Source of the DNA: a virus
Strand: one strand, 5' to 3'
IMG/VR virus record: IMGVR_UViG_3300007609_000063
Coordinates: 1-32,302 of that record
DNA: 32,302 nt
Both the position numbers and the translations under genes were made by a program. Position 1 is the stretch's first letter. Every line of letters begins with the position of its first letter. Below, piece by piece: positions 24,699 to 32,302 of this stretch. The notes beneath the pieces are model-generated. The model was not told the origin of the DNA. It did no database searches and saw only the letters and a list, made by a program, of their open reading frames with translations.

Positions 24699-26189
24699 AT
24701 GGCAGTAGGTATAAAAGGCTCATTCGCAACAACTCAAGAAGCAGGTTTCGATACCGCTGGTATGATGCGTGATGCACAAAAAGAACAATCTAGGATAGCT
24801 AACCAAAAGCTAGCTATGGATAGCAAAGTAGAAGAAGCTAAGTCTAGCATATTCTCATCTATGGAAGAGCCTAGCTACGACCCAACAGGAGAGTATAACT
24901 CAGACACATTACTCTATGAAGGTGTAGGTAAAATGAAAGATAAGCTTTTTGAGTACCATAAACAAATGGAGAATGGAGACTTAACTGTAAGAGATTTGCG
25001 TGGTATATCTGCTTCTTACAACAGACAGTTATCTCAATTCCAAGACGATGTATCTAATATACAAAAATCTGCTGAAATATACTTAGGTTATGTAGAAAAC
25101 AAGCAAGTTTCAGGTGGATTGTCGGATAGGTCAAATCTAATTATAGGTAATGTTTTTGCTGGTAAAGTAGATGATGTTGAAGTAGCAGGAGATGGCAGTA
25201 TGGTTATTGCTGTTAATGGAGAGAAAATGACTCTTAGGCAATTTAGACAAATGCTAGAAAACCCACCTAGAAACTCTAACTTAAATGGAATTGTAGATGA
25301 TTTAGGAAATGAATTTAAAAAGCGAGTAGAAAATACTTCAAAGGGCTTTATAGATATAAAAACAGAAGGTCTTAGTGATTCTCATAAAATCGAAATAGAA
25401 AGTGCAGCAAAATCTTTAGCTAATAATCCACAATTCCATAACGATTTAGTTTACGAAGTTTACGGAAAGCAAGATGTACTTTCTTTGAGTGAAGAAGAAG
25501 TAGCTCAATTAGAGAAAGACTTATATGACAAAATGTTAATAGGTGTTACAAATAGGGTTGAAAGCTCTTACGAAGAAACACTAGACAGAACAAACTTAAG
25601 ATTATCTCAACAACAAAGCGGAAAAACAGAAGAGCCTGCGTTTATGGTAACAGGAAATCCTGACTTAGAAAATCAATACCAAGAAACTAAAGGGTTATTC
25701 ACAGTTACTGACCCTAATAACACAGAAGAAAGAGTGCCACTAGAAGGGGTTAAGGTTTTATCTAATATTACGGGAGAGTCTATATTTCCTGAAGTTAAAG
25801 AAGACGATAAAGTTGTTAAGCCTAGCGGACAAAGAGTTGACACGTTAAATGATTTTGCATTAGAGTCTTGGTTTATTGATGATGATGGTAAAATGGTTGT
25901 AAGGGGTGCAACTATGGAAGATTTAGGTAGTGCTGATAACTTAGTAATGTTAGATACTTCTGGAGATAGTTTAACTATGGGAGATGCTCGTAAAAAAATA
26001 CCTGCAACAACAAAAAGAACGTCTTTAGTTATAGACAATACTACAGAAGCAGCAAGAGCGTTAGTATCGGCAGGACTATCTAACAGAGAAGCTCAACAAG
26101 AAATAGAAAGAATGAAGCAAAGACAATCTAGAGCAACTAAAATAACAAACAACAATTCATTAACACCGCCAAGCGCAGGACAAGACTAG
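24699..26189 (+). CDS. Internal virion (ejection) protein 2, gp15-position
   Basis: A 496-residue, helical, charged protein with no membrane segment. The N-terminus MAVGIKGSFATTQEAGFDTA and a long coil (25-125) are followed by a mixed region with MTLRQFRQMLENPPRNSNLN and a C-terminal EAQQEIERMKQRQSRATKIT coil. I do not recognise a family. Position between gp14-like and giant protein, together with the size gradient, argue for an ejection protein of the gp15 kind, possibly binding DNA. It is separated from the first ejection gene by 29 AT-rich bases with no evident promoter, so it is likely co-transcribed. The gene ends with TAG. Confidence 0.5.
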   Translation: MAVGIKGSFATTQEAGFDTAGMMRDAQKEQSRIANQKLAMDSKVEEAKSSIFSSMEEPSYDPTGEYNSDTLLYEGVGKMKDKLFEYHKQMENGDLTVRDLRGISASYNRQLSQFQDDVSNIQKSAEIYLGYVENKQVSGGLSDRSNLIIGNVFAGKVDDVEVAGDGSMVIAVNGEKMTLRQFRQMLENPPRNSNLNGIVDDLGNEFKKRVENTSKGFIDIKTEGLSDSHKIEIESAAKSLANNPQFHNDLVYEVYGKQDVLSLSEEEVAQLEKDLYDKMLIGVTNRVESSYEETLDRTNLRLSQQQSGKTEEPAFMVTGNPDLENQYQETKGLFTVTDPNNTEERVPLEGVKVLSNITGESIFPEVKEDDKVVKPSGQRVDTLNDFALESWFIDDDGKMVVRGATMEDLGSADNLVMLDTSGDSLTMGDARKKIPATTKRTSLVIDNTTEAARALVSAGLSNREAQQEIERMKQRQSRATKITNNNSLTPPSAGQD

Positions 26190-26192
26190 AAT

Positions 26193-29100
26193 ATGAACGA
26201 AGAATATTTACAGAAAGTATTTGCACAAACAGGATTAGAGCAAAAATACTATGAGTCTTTTAAGAAAGATATGTCTAGCAACCAAGAATATAATCAAAAA
26301 GTATTCAAGAGTATAGGCTTAGAAGAAAAGTACTATGATGCGTTTAAAAAAGATACGGGTTTAATTCAAGAAGAATCAGTAGGGCAACCTAAAGTCTCTA
26401 CTGTAAACGAAACTTCAAAAAAAAAAGAAGAATCTGTTTTTACTTCAACAAGTCAAGAATTGGATTCGGAAGTCCAAGATACAGATGGTATTTCGGATTC
26501 ATCAGATTCTAAAATAGGAACAATACAGCTAGATTTAGGAGATGAATACGATGATAGTGAACTAACTGATATAATACAATCTATAAATCAAACAAACTTA
26601 AGTGATGAGCGTATAAGCGAGCTTGAAGCAGAAATAAACGAAAGCTACGAAGTTAGTCAAGGGTTCATGGCTAAAGCTACTAATATGTTAGGTAAAATAA
26701 CTGGTTATATGAGTGGAGAAGCTTTTATAACCAACAACAACGAAAACATACGTGGAGACTTATCTAACGAAATAGAGCAAGCAAAACAACAGCTATCTAA
26801 AGAAGGTTTAGATGTGTCTGGTAATGAGCATCAAAACAAAGTATTAGAAAGAGCTAAAGAAATAAAGCTAGTAGAGTTAGTTACGAAAGAGAGAGACGCT
26901 AGAGTTAGAAACTATTTGTCAAACTTACCAGAAGAAAAGAAAGAGAAAGCGTTAGGCTACGCTAAAAATAAAATGATTTCTCTAAATTCAGACCTTACAA
27001 ATGGGTTGTTTTTAAAAGAAACTTACGAGAAATCACTAAAAGAAACAAACAAAGAAATAAAAACTATAGAAAGCGATATAAATCTGCTTGCGGATAGAAG
27101 AAAACAAATAATAGACCAAGTAAATAAAGGTGTAGACAAAGAAACACGACAACAACTTCAAGTTCAATTTGATGATGTAAATAATAAAATACAAGAGCTT
27201 AACCAATCTTACACGTCAAAAGTAACGCAATTTAACGACAACCTAAAAGAGTTTGAAACCATAAGGGAAGAAAACTTAAAAAACGTAGACAACCACGCAG
27301 AGTTTAGCGAACAAGTAGATTATCTAAAAAGGAGTTATGGTTTTTTAGAAAACGTTGGAGACAAGTGGGCTAATGCTTGGTTTAGTATATCTTCTAATTT
27401 TTACGATGCAGCGGCTTATACGCAAGAACTTCTTAATAACGAAGAAAATTACAGAAAATTAAAAGAAGAATCTGAAGCATTAAAAAAGACAGTTGCACGC
27501 TCTTCTGAGTTTATGGAAAAGCCATTCTCAATAAAAGACGTGTATTCTGTTACGGACTTGCTTAAATATTCAGGTAACACCGTTGTAGAGCAATCTCCTT
27601 ATTTAATGATGGGTGCTACTAGCTATGCAGCACCTTTTTTGTTTGCTGTGAACGCAGCAGGAGCTAAGGCAGGACAAATAGATAATATGAAGTTTAAACA
27701 AATTTCGCCTATGGAGAAAGCTACTTCTGTTGTTTTCGCAGGATTAACAGAAGGTGTTTTGTCTTCATTTGGTACAATTAAAAACATAAGGAAAGCTAAA
27801 GACGCATTCAAATCTATAGGAAGAGCAGAAAGGAAAAACGGATATAGAAAAATACTTAGCGACATAGGAGAAGGTGCTAGAAATGAAGTTATTGAAGAGT
27901 TGTCTGTGGAGTTTTTAGATGCAGGTAATAATTATTTTATGCTAGATGATGATGCTGCTTTTGAACGATTTAACGAATCCGCTTCTGATGTTGTTTTTTC
28001 ATCAGCTTTATTTGGTGGGTTAACAAGAGTTTCTCCACATGTAGTAGGTATTACTGCTAACATGTATTCTTCTGCAAAACAAAAAATAGAAATAAATAAA
28101 TTTCAAAAGAAAACAGAAAAACTATTTAAGATAATAAACAATCCTGACATACCTAAAGAAGATGTAGCTCAGGCTCAAAAAGAACTAGGAAAAACATTAG
28201 AAGAAAGCCAAGAGTATATGCAAGAAAACTTGAGTAAAATGAGGTTTCTTTCTAAGTCTAACAGAAAAAGAATAGGAGAGATTTATTATCAAGTAAATCA
28301 ATTAAAACAGAAGGCTGAAAAAGTTAAGGCAGACTCTAAGATAAGTAAGGAAGACAAAGAAACTTTGCTTGCTGGATATAGAAATAAAAGTAAAAAAATA
28401 CTTGAAGAAAAAGAAAATATTTTAAGTAAAATTGAAGTAAATGAAACAGAACAATCTACGGAAACAGATACAGAATTAAAAAAAATAGAAGAAGATAGAA
28501 GTAAAGAAATAGAAGCTGTAGAGCTAGCTATTATTGAGTCCAACGAAACAGGAAACATGCCTATGGTTGATGGCGTAGTTGTGAGTATAGAAACTATCAA
28601 TGAGATTAATGAGAAATATGATGCAGAAGTAAAAAGAGTAAAAGAAAAAACAACTGAAGGAAAGCCACAAGTTACTGCTCAAACAAAAGAATTGTCTGAA
28701 AAAAGAAAGGCTGTTGTTCAAGCCTTGAGAGACGTAGAAGACGGAACAGATAAAGACAAGGTAAAAGAAGCTAATGCTTTACTTGATGGAACGCCTAAAA
28801 AGCTAAGAGACGCTGCTGAAAACCAAAAACTAAGAGAAGATATAGAAGCTAAAGTAGCAGAAGAATTAGACAACGACAAGTCTGATGAAGAAATATTGTC
28901 TATGTTTGAAGGTAAAGATAGAGAGATAGCACAAGATGTTCTTGTTAGAGCAGAGCCTCAGAATGAAGCTAGCCGTTATAGTAAGTTTCAAAACGTTATG
29001 AATAAAGCAAAAAAAGATAGAGAAAAACTTTCTAGCTCTAGATTTACTTTGAAAAACATAGTTAAAGGATTTAAAGAAAAATTCCTAGATAGAACTTCAT

Positions 29101-31979
29101 TTGCTAAAACAGTATTTAAAAAAGCAAAACTAAAGGTAAAAAATACATCTTTAGTTGATTACATGATTGCAGACAATGGCTCTTCAGGTCGTGCAGCAGA
29201 GATATTCAAAAACATTTATAGAAAAATTTATTACAAGCTAAATAATGATGAGGTTGAAATATTGGACTGGATAATACAAGCTAAAAGATTAATCTCTTTA
29301 GAATCCCAAAGAAAAACCCAAGGAAAATCAGACGTTATTAATCCTGGTAACTTGACAAAAGATGATGCTAGAGCTGCGTTAGATAATCTTAAAAAAGAAT
29401 TAGGAGACAAGAAGTTTAACAAACTAAACGACAGAGCAGAAGAGTTTTTCTCTTACTATCAAGACATGCTAAAAGAAATGTACGAAGAAGGCTTTATAGA
29501 TAAAGATATGTACGATTCTTTTAAAGGATACGACTACGTACAACGTAAATTCTTACAGCATATAGAAAACCTAGATGGAGAGTTTGACTATAGTAAAGCA
29601 TCAGACAATAGCGGGTTGGCTGAATCTCCTATAAAAACTATAAATCAAGGTAGTAGTGAATCTTTAATTACAGATAGTATGCTTCTTATTAGTATGTATA
29701 TTAATGCACGAAGTAAATCTATATCTGCTAACAGAGTAAATAGAGCAACCTTTACATCTTTACTAGATGCTAAAGAAAGACAAAAATCTTTACAAGAAAA
29801 AAAAGGAAGCGAATCTATAACTAGAAGAGAGTTAAGAGAATTAGAAGCTTTAGATAAATTGTTTGAGCAAGTCAGTATAGAAAAACAAGTTCCTGATGGA
29901 TTTAGAAAAGTGTACTATTATGAAGATGGTGTAAGAAAGTCTTTTAGTATGAATCCTGATTTTTATGATAGTTATGCAGGTCAATTAAACGGGATAATAT
30001 CTACACCAAATATGAGAGAAGCTATTGCCTTAATATCTGGCAAAGCTATATTACAAAGTTTTGCTACAGGTAATAACCCTACCTTTTTTATAACTAACAC
30101 TCCAAGAGATTTTTCTTTTATATCTGTTTTTAGTAGTCAATACAGTAATTTTTTACTAAAGTCTTTGGGTCAAATAGCTAAAGATTTAGTTGGTGGTATT
30201 AAAGAAATAAGAAAAGGAACTGAACAATCTTACATCTACAAAAACGCAGTAGAATACGGTTTGATGATGAACTTTCTACATACACAAGGTCGTGTAAAGC
30301 GAAACACCTTCGTAGAATCATTAAACAAAAAAGTATTAGATAACTTCTTTAAATTTGCTACATTTGGATTAGCAGACTCCAAGAGAGCTAAAGACTTTGT
30401 GTTTAAAAATAAGATATTTGATTTTATTGGAGATTTGCAAGAATATGGCGAGATAGGTTTTAGATTAGGAGTGTTTACAAGAACATTAAACAACGAAATT
30501 AAAAAACTAAAAAAAGAAAATCCTAAGAAATATAAGGATATAAATGAAATAAAAGATTTAGAGAAATTAGACAAAGGTCTAAGAGAGTCTATGTTTACAA
30601 AAGCGGTTGCAGAAGCTAGAGCTAAATCTGCACCAGACTTTAACCAAAGTGGCTATATATTAAAAGACATTGACGCAGCAGTATCCTATCTAAACGCAGG
30701 AACACAAAGTATTAGAGTAGCAGCAGAGCAAGCAAAAGAAAGACCTTTAGCTACATCATTTAGATTAATTCAAGCAGCGGCTATTTTCTCTGGTCTTCGT
30801 ATAGGTTTGAATGTGTTTTTACTAGGTGCTTTAGATGATGATGATTTACCTGAAGAGTATAAAGGATTAACGGGTGTTGAGCGATACTTAAAAGCTAGAC
30901 AAAAGCAAAGTAAGTATCAAAACTCTAACTATATGCACTTTTATTACAATATAAGTAAAGAAGGAGAGTTTGAGTCGTTTAGATTAGCAAAATCACACGA
31001 GATAACACCATTACTTTCGTTGACTGAAAATATAATAGCTAACAAAATGGCTGAAATGTATGAGATAGAAGGATACCAAGACAAGACTCTAGAAGAATTA
31101 AAGTTTACAATGGAGACAAATGTATTGCCTTTTGATTTAACACTAACAGGTAATTTAACTAGAGTACCAGCCATAAACTCTATTATGTCTTACTCTTTAG
31201 GTTATGACTTTTATAGAGACCAGCCTTTGTCTTATATGCAAGGGTATGTTCCTAAAGAAGCTGAGGGTTTTGAAAGCGATTATGTAGAAGGTTTTTACAA
31301 AGAGATAGGTTGGCAGACAACAGAATCTCCCGCTAGAATTAAAGCAGCGGTAGAAGCTATAGTAACATCTCCTAGAAGCAATCCTTATATATCTTTAACT
31401 TACGGAACTGCTGATGCGTTAATGGGCGGAGAAGAAGGTAGAGAAAAGAAAGAAATGGCAGATAATATTAAAAAAATGTTTACAGGTAGAGTTTTTTCAA
31501 AAACTAGCAAGTATTCATCTTCAGTAAACCTAACATCAGACCAAAAGCAAGAGTTAGCTAAAATGGCACAACAAAAAGCTATAAAAGATTTTAACTATAA
31601 TAAGTTAATAGACGAGTTTGCTAAGAACGATGCTATGCCTAAAGATATTGTAGATGAAATAATATTACAAGCAGGAGACAATGCGGAAGAAACAAAAAAA
31701 ATGATTAGTAAACTTGAAAAACAGCTAGAGAAAAAACAATATCCTTTTGTTGTTTACAAGCTTAAAAACATGAATGCTAATGAACGAGCGTTTATGTTGT
31801 ATAATATATTTGGTGGAGATTTTAAAGATAAAAGCAATAAAGAAATCTTAAATCAATTAATGAGAGCTAAAGTTTTAAACAAACAAACTATAAGCAAATA
31901 CAACGAGTTAATTCAAGGATTTAAGACAGGAGATTTTAATTATAACTACGAGTATGCTAGAGATTTTTTAAACAGATAA
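26193..31979 (+). CDS. Giant internal virion (ejection) protein, 1928 residues, gp16-position
   Basis: The largest gene. Residues 4-54 hold two copies of a 28-residue repeat. Residues about 100-450 and 620-1000 are Lys/Glu-rich coiled coil, with hydrophobic YLMMGATSYAAPFLFAVNAA at about 470. Residues about 1295-1310 (NPTFFITNTPRDFSFI) and about 1480-1510 (APDFNQSG, then YLNAGTQSIRVAAE) match the pattern I associate with LPD38-type domains of large polyvalent phage proteins. Hydrophobic RLIQAAAIFSGLRIGLNVFL near 1522-1541 precedes an acidic DDDDLPEEY. No lytic transglycosylase motif (as in T7 gp16) was found. It probably forms or fills the delivery channel. Function is inferred from order, size and composition. 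Confidence 0.6.
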   Translation: MNEEYLQKVFAQTGLEQKYYESFKKDMSSNQEYNQKVFKSIGLEEKYYDAFKKDTGLIQEESVGQPKVSTVNETSKKKEESVFTSTSQELDSEVQDTDGISDSSDSKIGTIQLDLGDEYDDSELTDIIQSINQTNLSDERISELEAEINESYEVSQGFMAKATNMLGKITGYMSGEAFITNNNENIRGDLSNEIEQAKQQLSKEGLDVSGNEHQNKVLERAKEIKLVELVTKERDARVRNYLSNLPEEKKEKALGYAKNKMISLNSDLTNGLFLKETYEKSLKETNKEIKTIESDINLLADRRKQIIDQVNKGVDKETRQQLQVQFDDVNNKIQELNQSYTSKVTQFNDNLKEFETIREENLKNVDNHAEFSEQVDYLKRSYGFLENVGDKWANAWFSISSNFYDAAAYTQELLNNEENYRKLKEESEALKKTVARSSEFMEKPFSIKDVYSVTDLLKYSGNTVVEQSPYLMMGATSYAAPFLFAVNAAGAKAGQIDNMKFKQISPMEKATSVVFAGLTEGVLSSFGTIKNIRKAKDAFKSIGRAERKNGYRKILSDIGEGARNEVIEELSVEFLDAGNNYFMLDDDAAFERFNESASDVVFSSALFGGLTRVSPHVVGITANMYSSAKQKIEINKFQKKTEKLFKIINNPDIPKEDVAQAQKELGKTLEESQEYMQENLSKMRFLSKSNRKRIGEIYYQVNQLKQKAEKVKADSKISKEDKETLLAGYRNKSKKILEEKENILSKIEVNETEQSTETDTELKKIEEDRSKEIEAVELAIIESNETGNMPMVDGVVVSIETINEINEKYDAEVKRVKEKTTEGKPQVTAQTKELSEKRKAVVQALRDVEDGTDKDKVKEANALLDGTPKKLRDAAENQKLREDIEAKVAEELDNDKSDEEILSMFEGKDREIAQDVLVRAEPQNEASRYSKFQNVMNKAKKDREKLSSSRFTLKNIVKGFKEKFLDRTSFAKTVFKKAKLKVKNTSLVDYMIADNGSSGRAAEIFKNIYRKIYYKLNNDEVEILDWIIQAKRLISLESQRKTQGKSDVINPGNLTKDDARAALDNLKKELGDKKFNKLNDRAEEFFSYYQDMLKEMYEEGFIDKDMYDSFKGYDYVQRKFLQHIENLDGEFDYSKASDNSGLAESPIKTINQGSSESLITDSMLLISMYINARSKSISANRVNRATFTSLLDAKERQKSLQEKKGSESITRRELRELEALDKLFEQVSIEKQVPDGFRKVYYYEDGVRKSFSMNPDFYDSYAGQLNGIISTPNMREAIALISGKAILQSFATGNNPTFFITNTPRDFSFISVFSSQYSNFLLKSLGQIAKDLVGGIKEIRKGTEQSYIYKNAVEYGLMMNFLHTQGRVKRNTFVESLNKKVLDNFFKFATFGLADSKRAKDFVFKNKIFDFIGDLQEYGEIGFRLGVFTRTLNNEIKKLKKENPKKYKDINEIKDLEKLDKGLRESMFTKAVAEARAKSAPDFNQSGYILKDIDAAVSYLNAGTQSIRVAAEQAKERPLATSFRLIQAAAIFSGLRIGLNVFLLGALDDDDLPEEYKGLTGVERYLKARQKQSKYQNSNYMHFYYNISKEGEFESFRLAKSHEITPLLSLTENIIANKMAEMYEIEGYQDKTLEELKFTMETNVLPFDLTLTGNLTRVPAINSIMSYSLGYDFYRDQPLSYMQGYVPKEAEGFESDYVEGFYKEIGWQTTESPARIKAAVEAIVTSPRSNPYISLTYGTADALMGGEEGREKKEMADNIKKMFTGRVFSKTSKYSSSVNLTSDQKQELAKMAQQKAIKDFNYNKLIDEFAKNDAMPKDIVDEIILQAGDNAEETKKMISKLEKQLEKKQYPFVVYKLKNMNANERAFMLYNIFGGDFKDKSNKEILNQLMRAKVLNKQTISKYNELIQGFKTGDFNYNYEYARDFLNR
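26202..26354 (+). repeat. Two-copy 28-residue protein repeat at the N-terminus of the giant ejection protein
   Basis: Residues 4-26 (EYLQKVFAQTGLEQKYYESF, then KKD) and 32-54 (EYNQKVFKSIGLEEKYYDAF, then KKD) share 14 or more identical positions at a period of 28 codons. The repeat looks like a short helix-turn-helix unit (QKVF..GLE.KYY..FKKD). The underlying DNA is diverged, so the copies are old or under selection for protein sequence. Confidence 0.85.
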
Positions 31980-31980
31980 T

Positions 31981-32286
31981 TTAATTTCTCCAATTAGGGT
32001 TTTTATCTAAATCTATAACAGGGTTAAGCTTTAACAAGGTAGAGCGTTTAAGTTTAAAAGTTATGTTAGAATCTAAACACTTTAACGTATCTAAGCAATT
32101 AATAGCTTTTTGCATATAATGTTTTAAGTGTTGGTCTGTACTTTCTGTAGCTGTTATAACAAAACGCCTATCCTTAAGTTTTTTTTTCATGGACTTAATT
32201 TTAGGCGTATCGTTTTTATACATCTCAAAATAAAACTCGTTGTGATATTTTATAGAATGATTGTCGTTAATTAAATCTTTTTTCAA
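31981..32286 (-). CDS. Small unknown protein, convergent to the late block
   Basis: A 101-residue, Lys/Asn/Asp-rich soluble protein on the minus strand. I do not recognise it. Its stop (31981-31983) lies one base beyond the stop of the giant ejection gene (31979), so there is no room for a terminator between the two. The only in-frame start before a stop is TTG at 32286-32284, which overlaps a possible TGA of an upstream minus-strand gene; otherwise the first ATG is Met22, giving an 80-residue protein. Which is used cannot be decided. It may mark the start of a leftward early or middle block. Confidence 0.5.
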   Translation of the reverse strand: MKKDLINDNHSIKYHNEFYFEMYKNDTPKIKSMKKKLKDRRFVITATESTDQHLKHYMQKAINCLDTLKCLDSNITFKLKRSTLLKLNPVIDLDKNPNWRN

Positions 32287-32302
32287 TGCTTAAGTTTGTT
32301 AA
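32283..32302 (-). CDS. Possible 3' end of an upstream minus-strand gene
   Basis: Read on the minus strand, the last bases give an open frame ending NKLKH and TGA at 32285-32283, which overlaps the TTG start of the 101-residue gene, like the ATGA overlaps elsewhere here. Only five residues are visible, so this is weak. Confidence 0.2.

Noticed and set aside
27623-27865. Minus-strand ORFs of 60-120 codons opposite the giant ejection gene and other large genes
   Set aside because: They lie wholly within well-supported plus-strand genes, lack promoter or start context and show no family pattern.
26193-31979. Lytic transglycosylase or RNA polymerase domain in the giant protein
   Set aside because: I looked for the catalytic Glu context of transglycosylases and the DFDGD-type motif of crAss-like virion RNA polymerases and found neither.
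1-32302. Alternative genetic code (TAG readthrough as in some crAss-like phages)
   Set aside because: TAG ends the amidase, capsid and second ejection genes at sensible lengths, and no gene contains an in-frame TAG.

Overview
The window is part of the late (virion and lysis) region of a tailed dsDNA phage, most likely a short-tailed, podovirus-like phage of a Bacteroidota host, probably a flavobacterium. The host inference rests on the low GC, AT-rich codon use, start codons without Shine-Dalgarno sequences, and at least five intergenic TAnnTTTG boxes, the -7 element recognised by the Bacteroidota primary sigma factor. The type of tail is inferred from a connector/adaptor pair, a very large hub or stabilisation-type protein and three successive ejection-type proteins. 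No tail tape measure, sheath or tube gene was seen. No integrase or repressor is present, so lifestyle cannot be judged. TAA, TAG and TGA all end genes, so the genetic code is standard.

Layout from left to right on the + strand: the 3' end of a probable tail gene (3-107); three receptor-binding or fibre-type genes (108-4748), the last with FN3-like and LamG-like domains; a small unknown gene and a lysis block (4745-6513: small membrane protein, holin of the phage_holin_4 type, zinc amidase with an EF-hand-like loop); an HTH plus metallophosphoesterase gene (6563-8191); a terminator/promoter junction (8230-8273); two very small basic Cys-containing proteins and a second, 3TM-type holin (8284-9134); a promoter; a small unknown gene, a probable tandem GroES-like protein, large terminase and portal (9170-14986); a promoter, scaffold and major capsid protein (14998-17530); a second terminator/promoter junction (17553-17606); two connector/adaptor proteins and a 1542-residue tail protein (17617-23825); a promoter; and three ejection-type proteins of 268, 496 and 1928 residues (23863-31979). 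A gene on the opposite strand (31981-32286) converges on the last one and may open the next block.

The genes fit one programme: DNA packaging (terminase, portal), shell assembly (scaffold, capsid), neck and short tail, internal proteins delivered with the DNA, fibres for host recognition, and lysis. Genes within blocks are tightly packed, often with ATGA or TAATG overlaps, which suggests translational coupling. The promoters mark block boundaries, and the two terminators flank the change from lysis genes to the head block and from capsid to neck genes.

The points most worth following up are the tandem GroES-like protein beside the terminase, the HTH-metallophosphoesterase in the late region, the 35-residue Cys mini-protein, the EF-hand-like insertion in the amidase, the near-identical terminator/promoter junctions, and the giant ejection protein with an N-terminal 28-residue repeat. 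No intergenic stretch exceeds 300 bases, and I saw no tRNA, CRISPR array or insertion sequence. Family assignments were made by eye without database searches.
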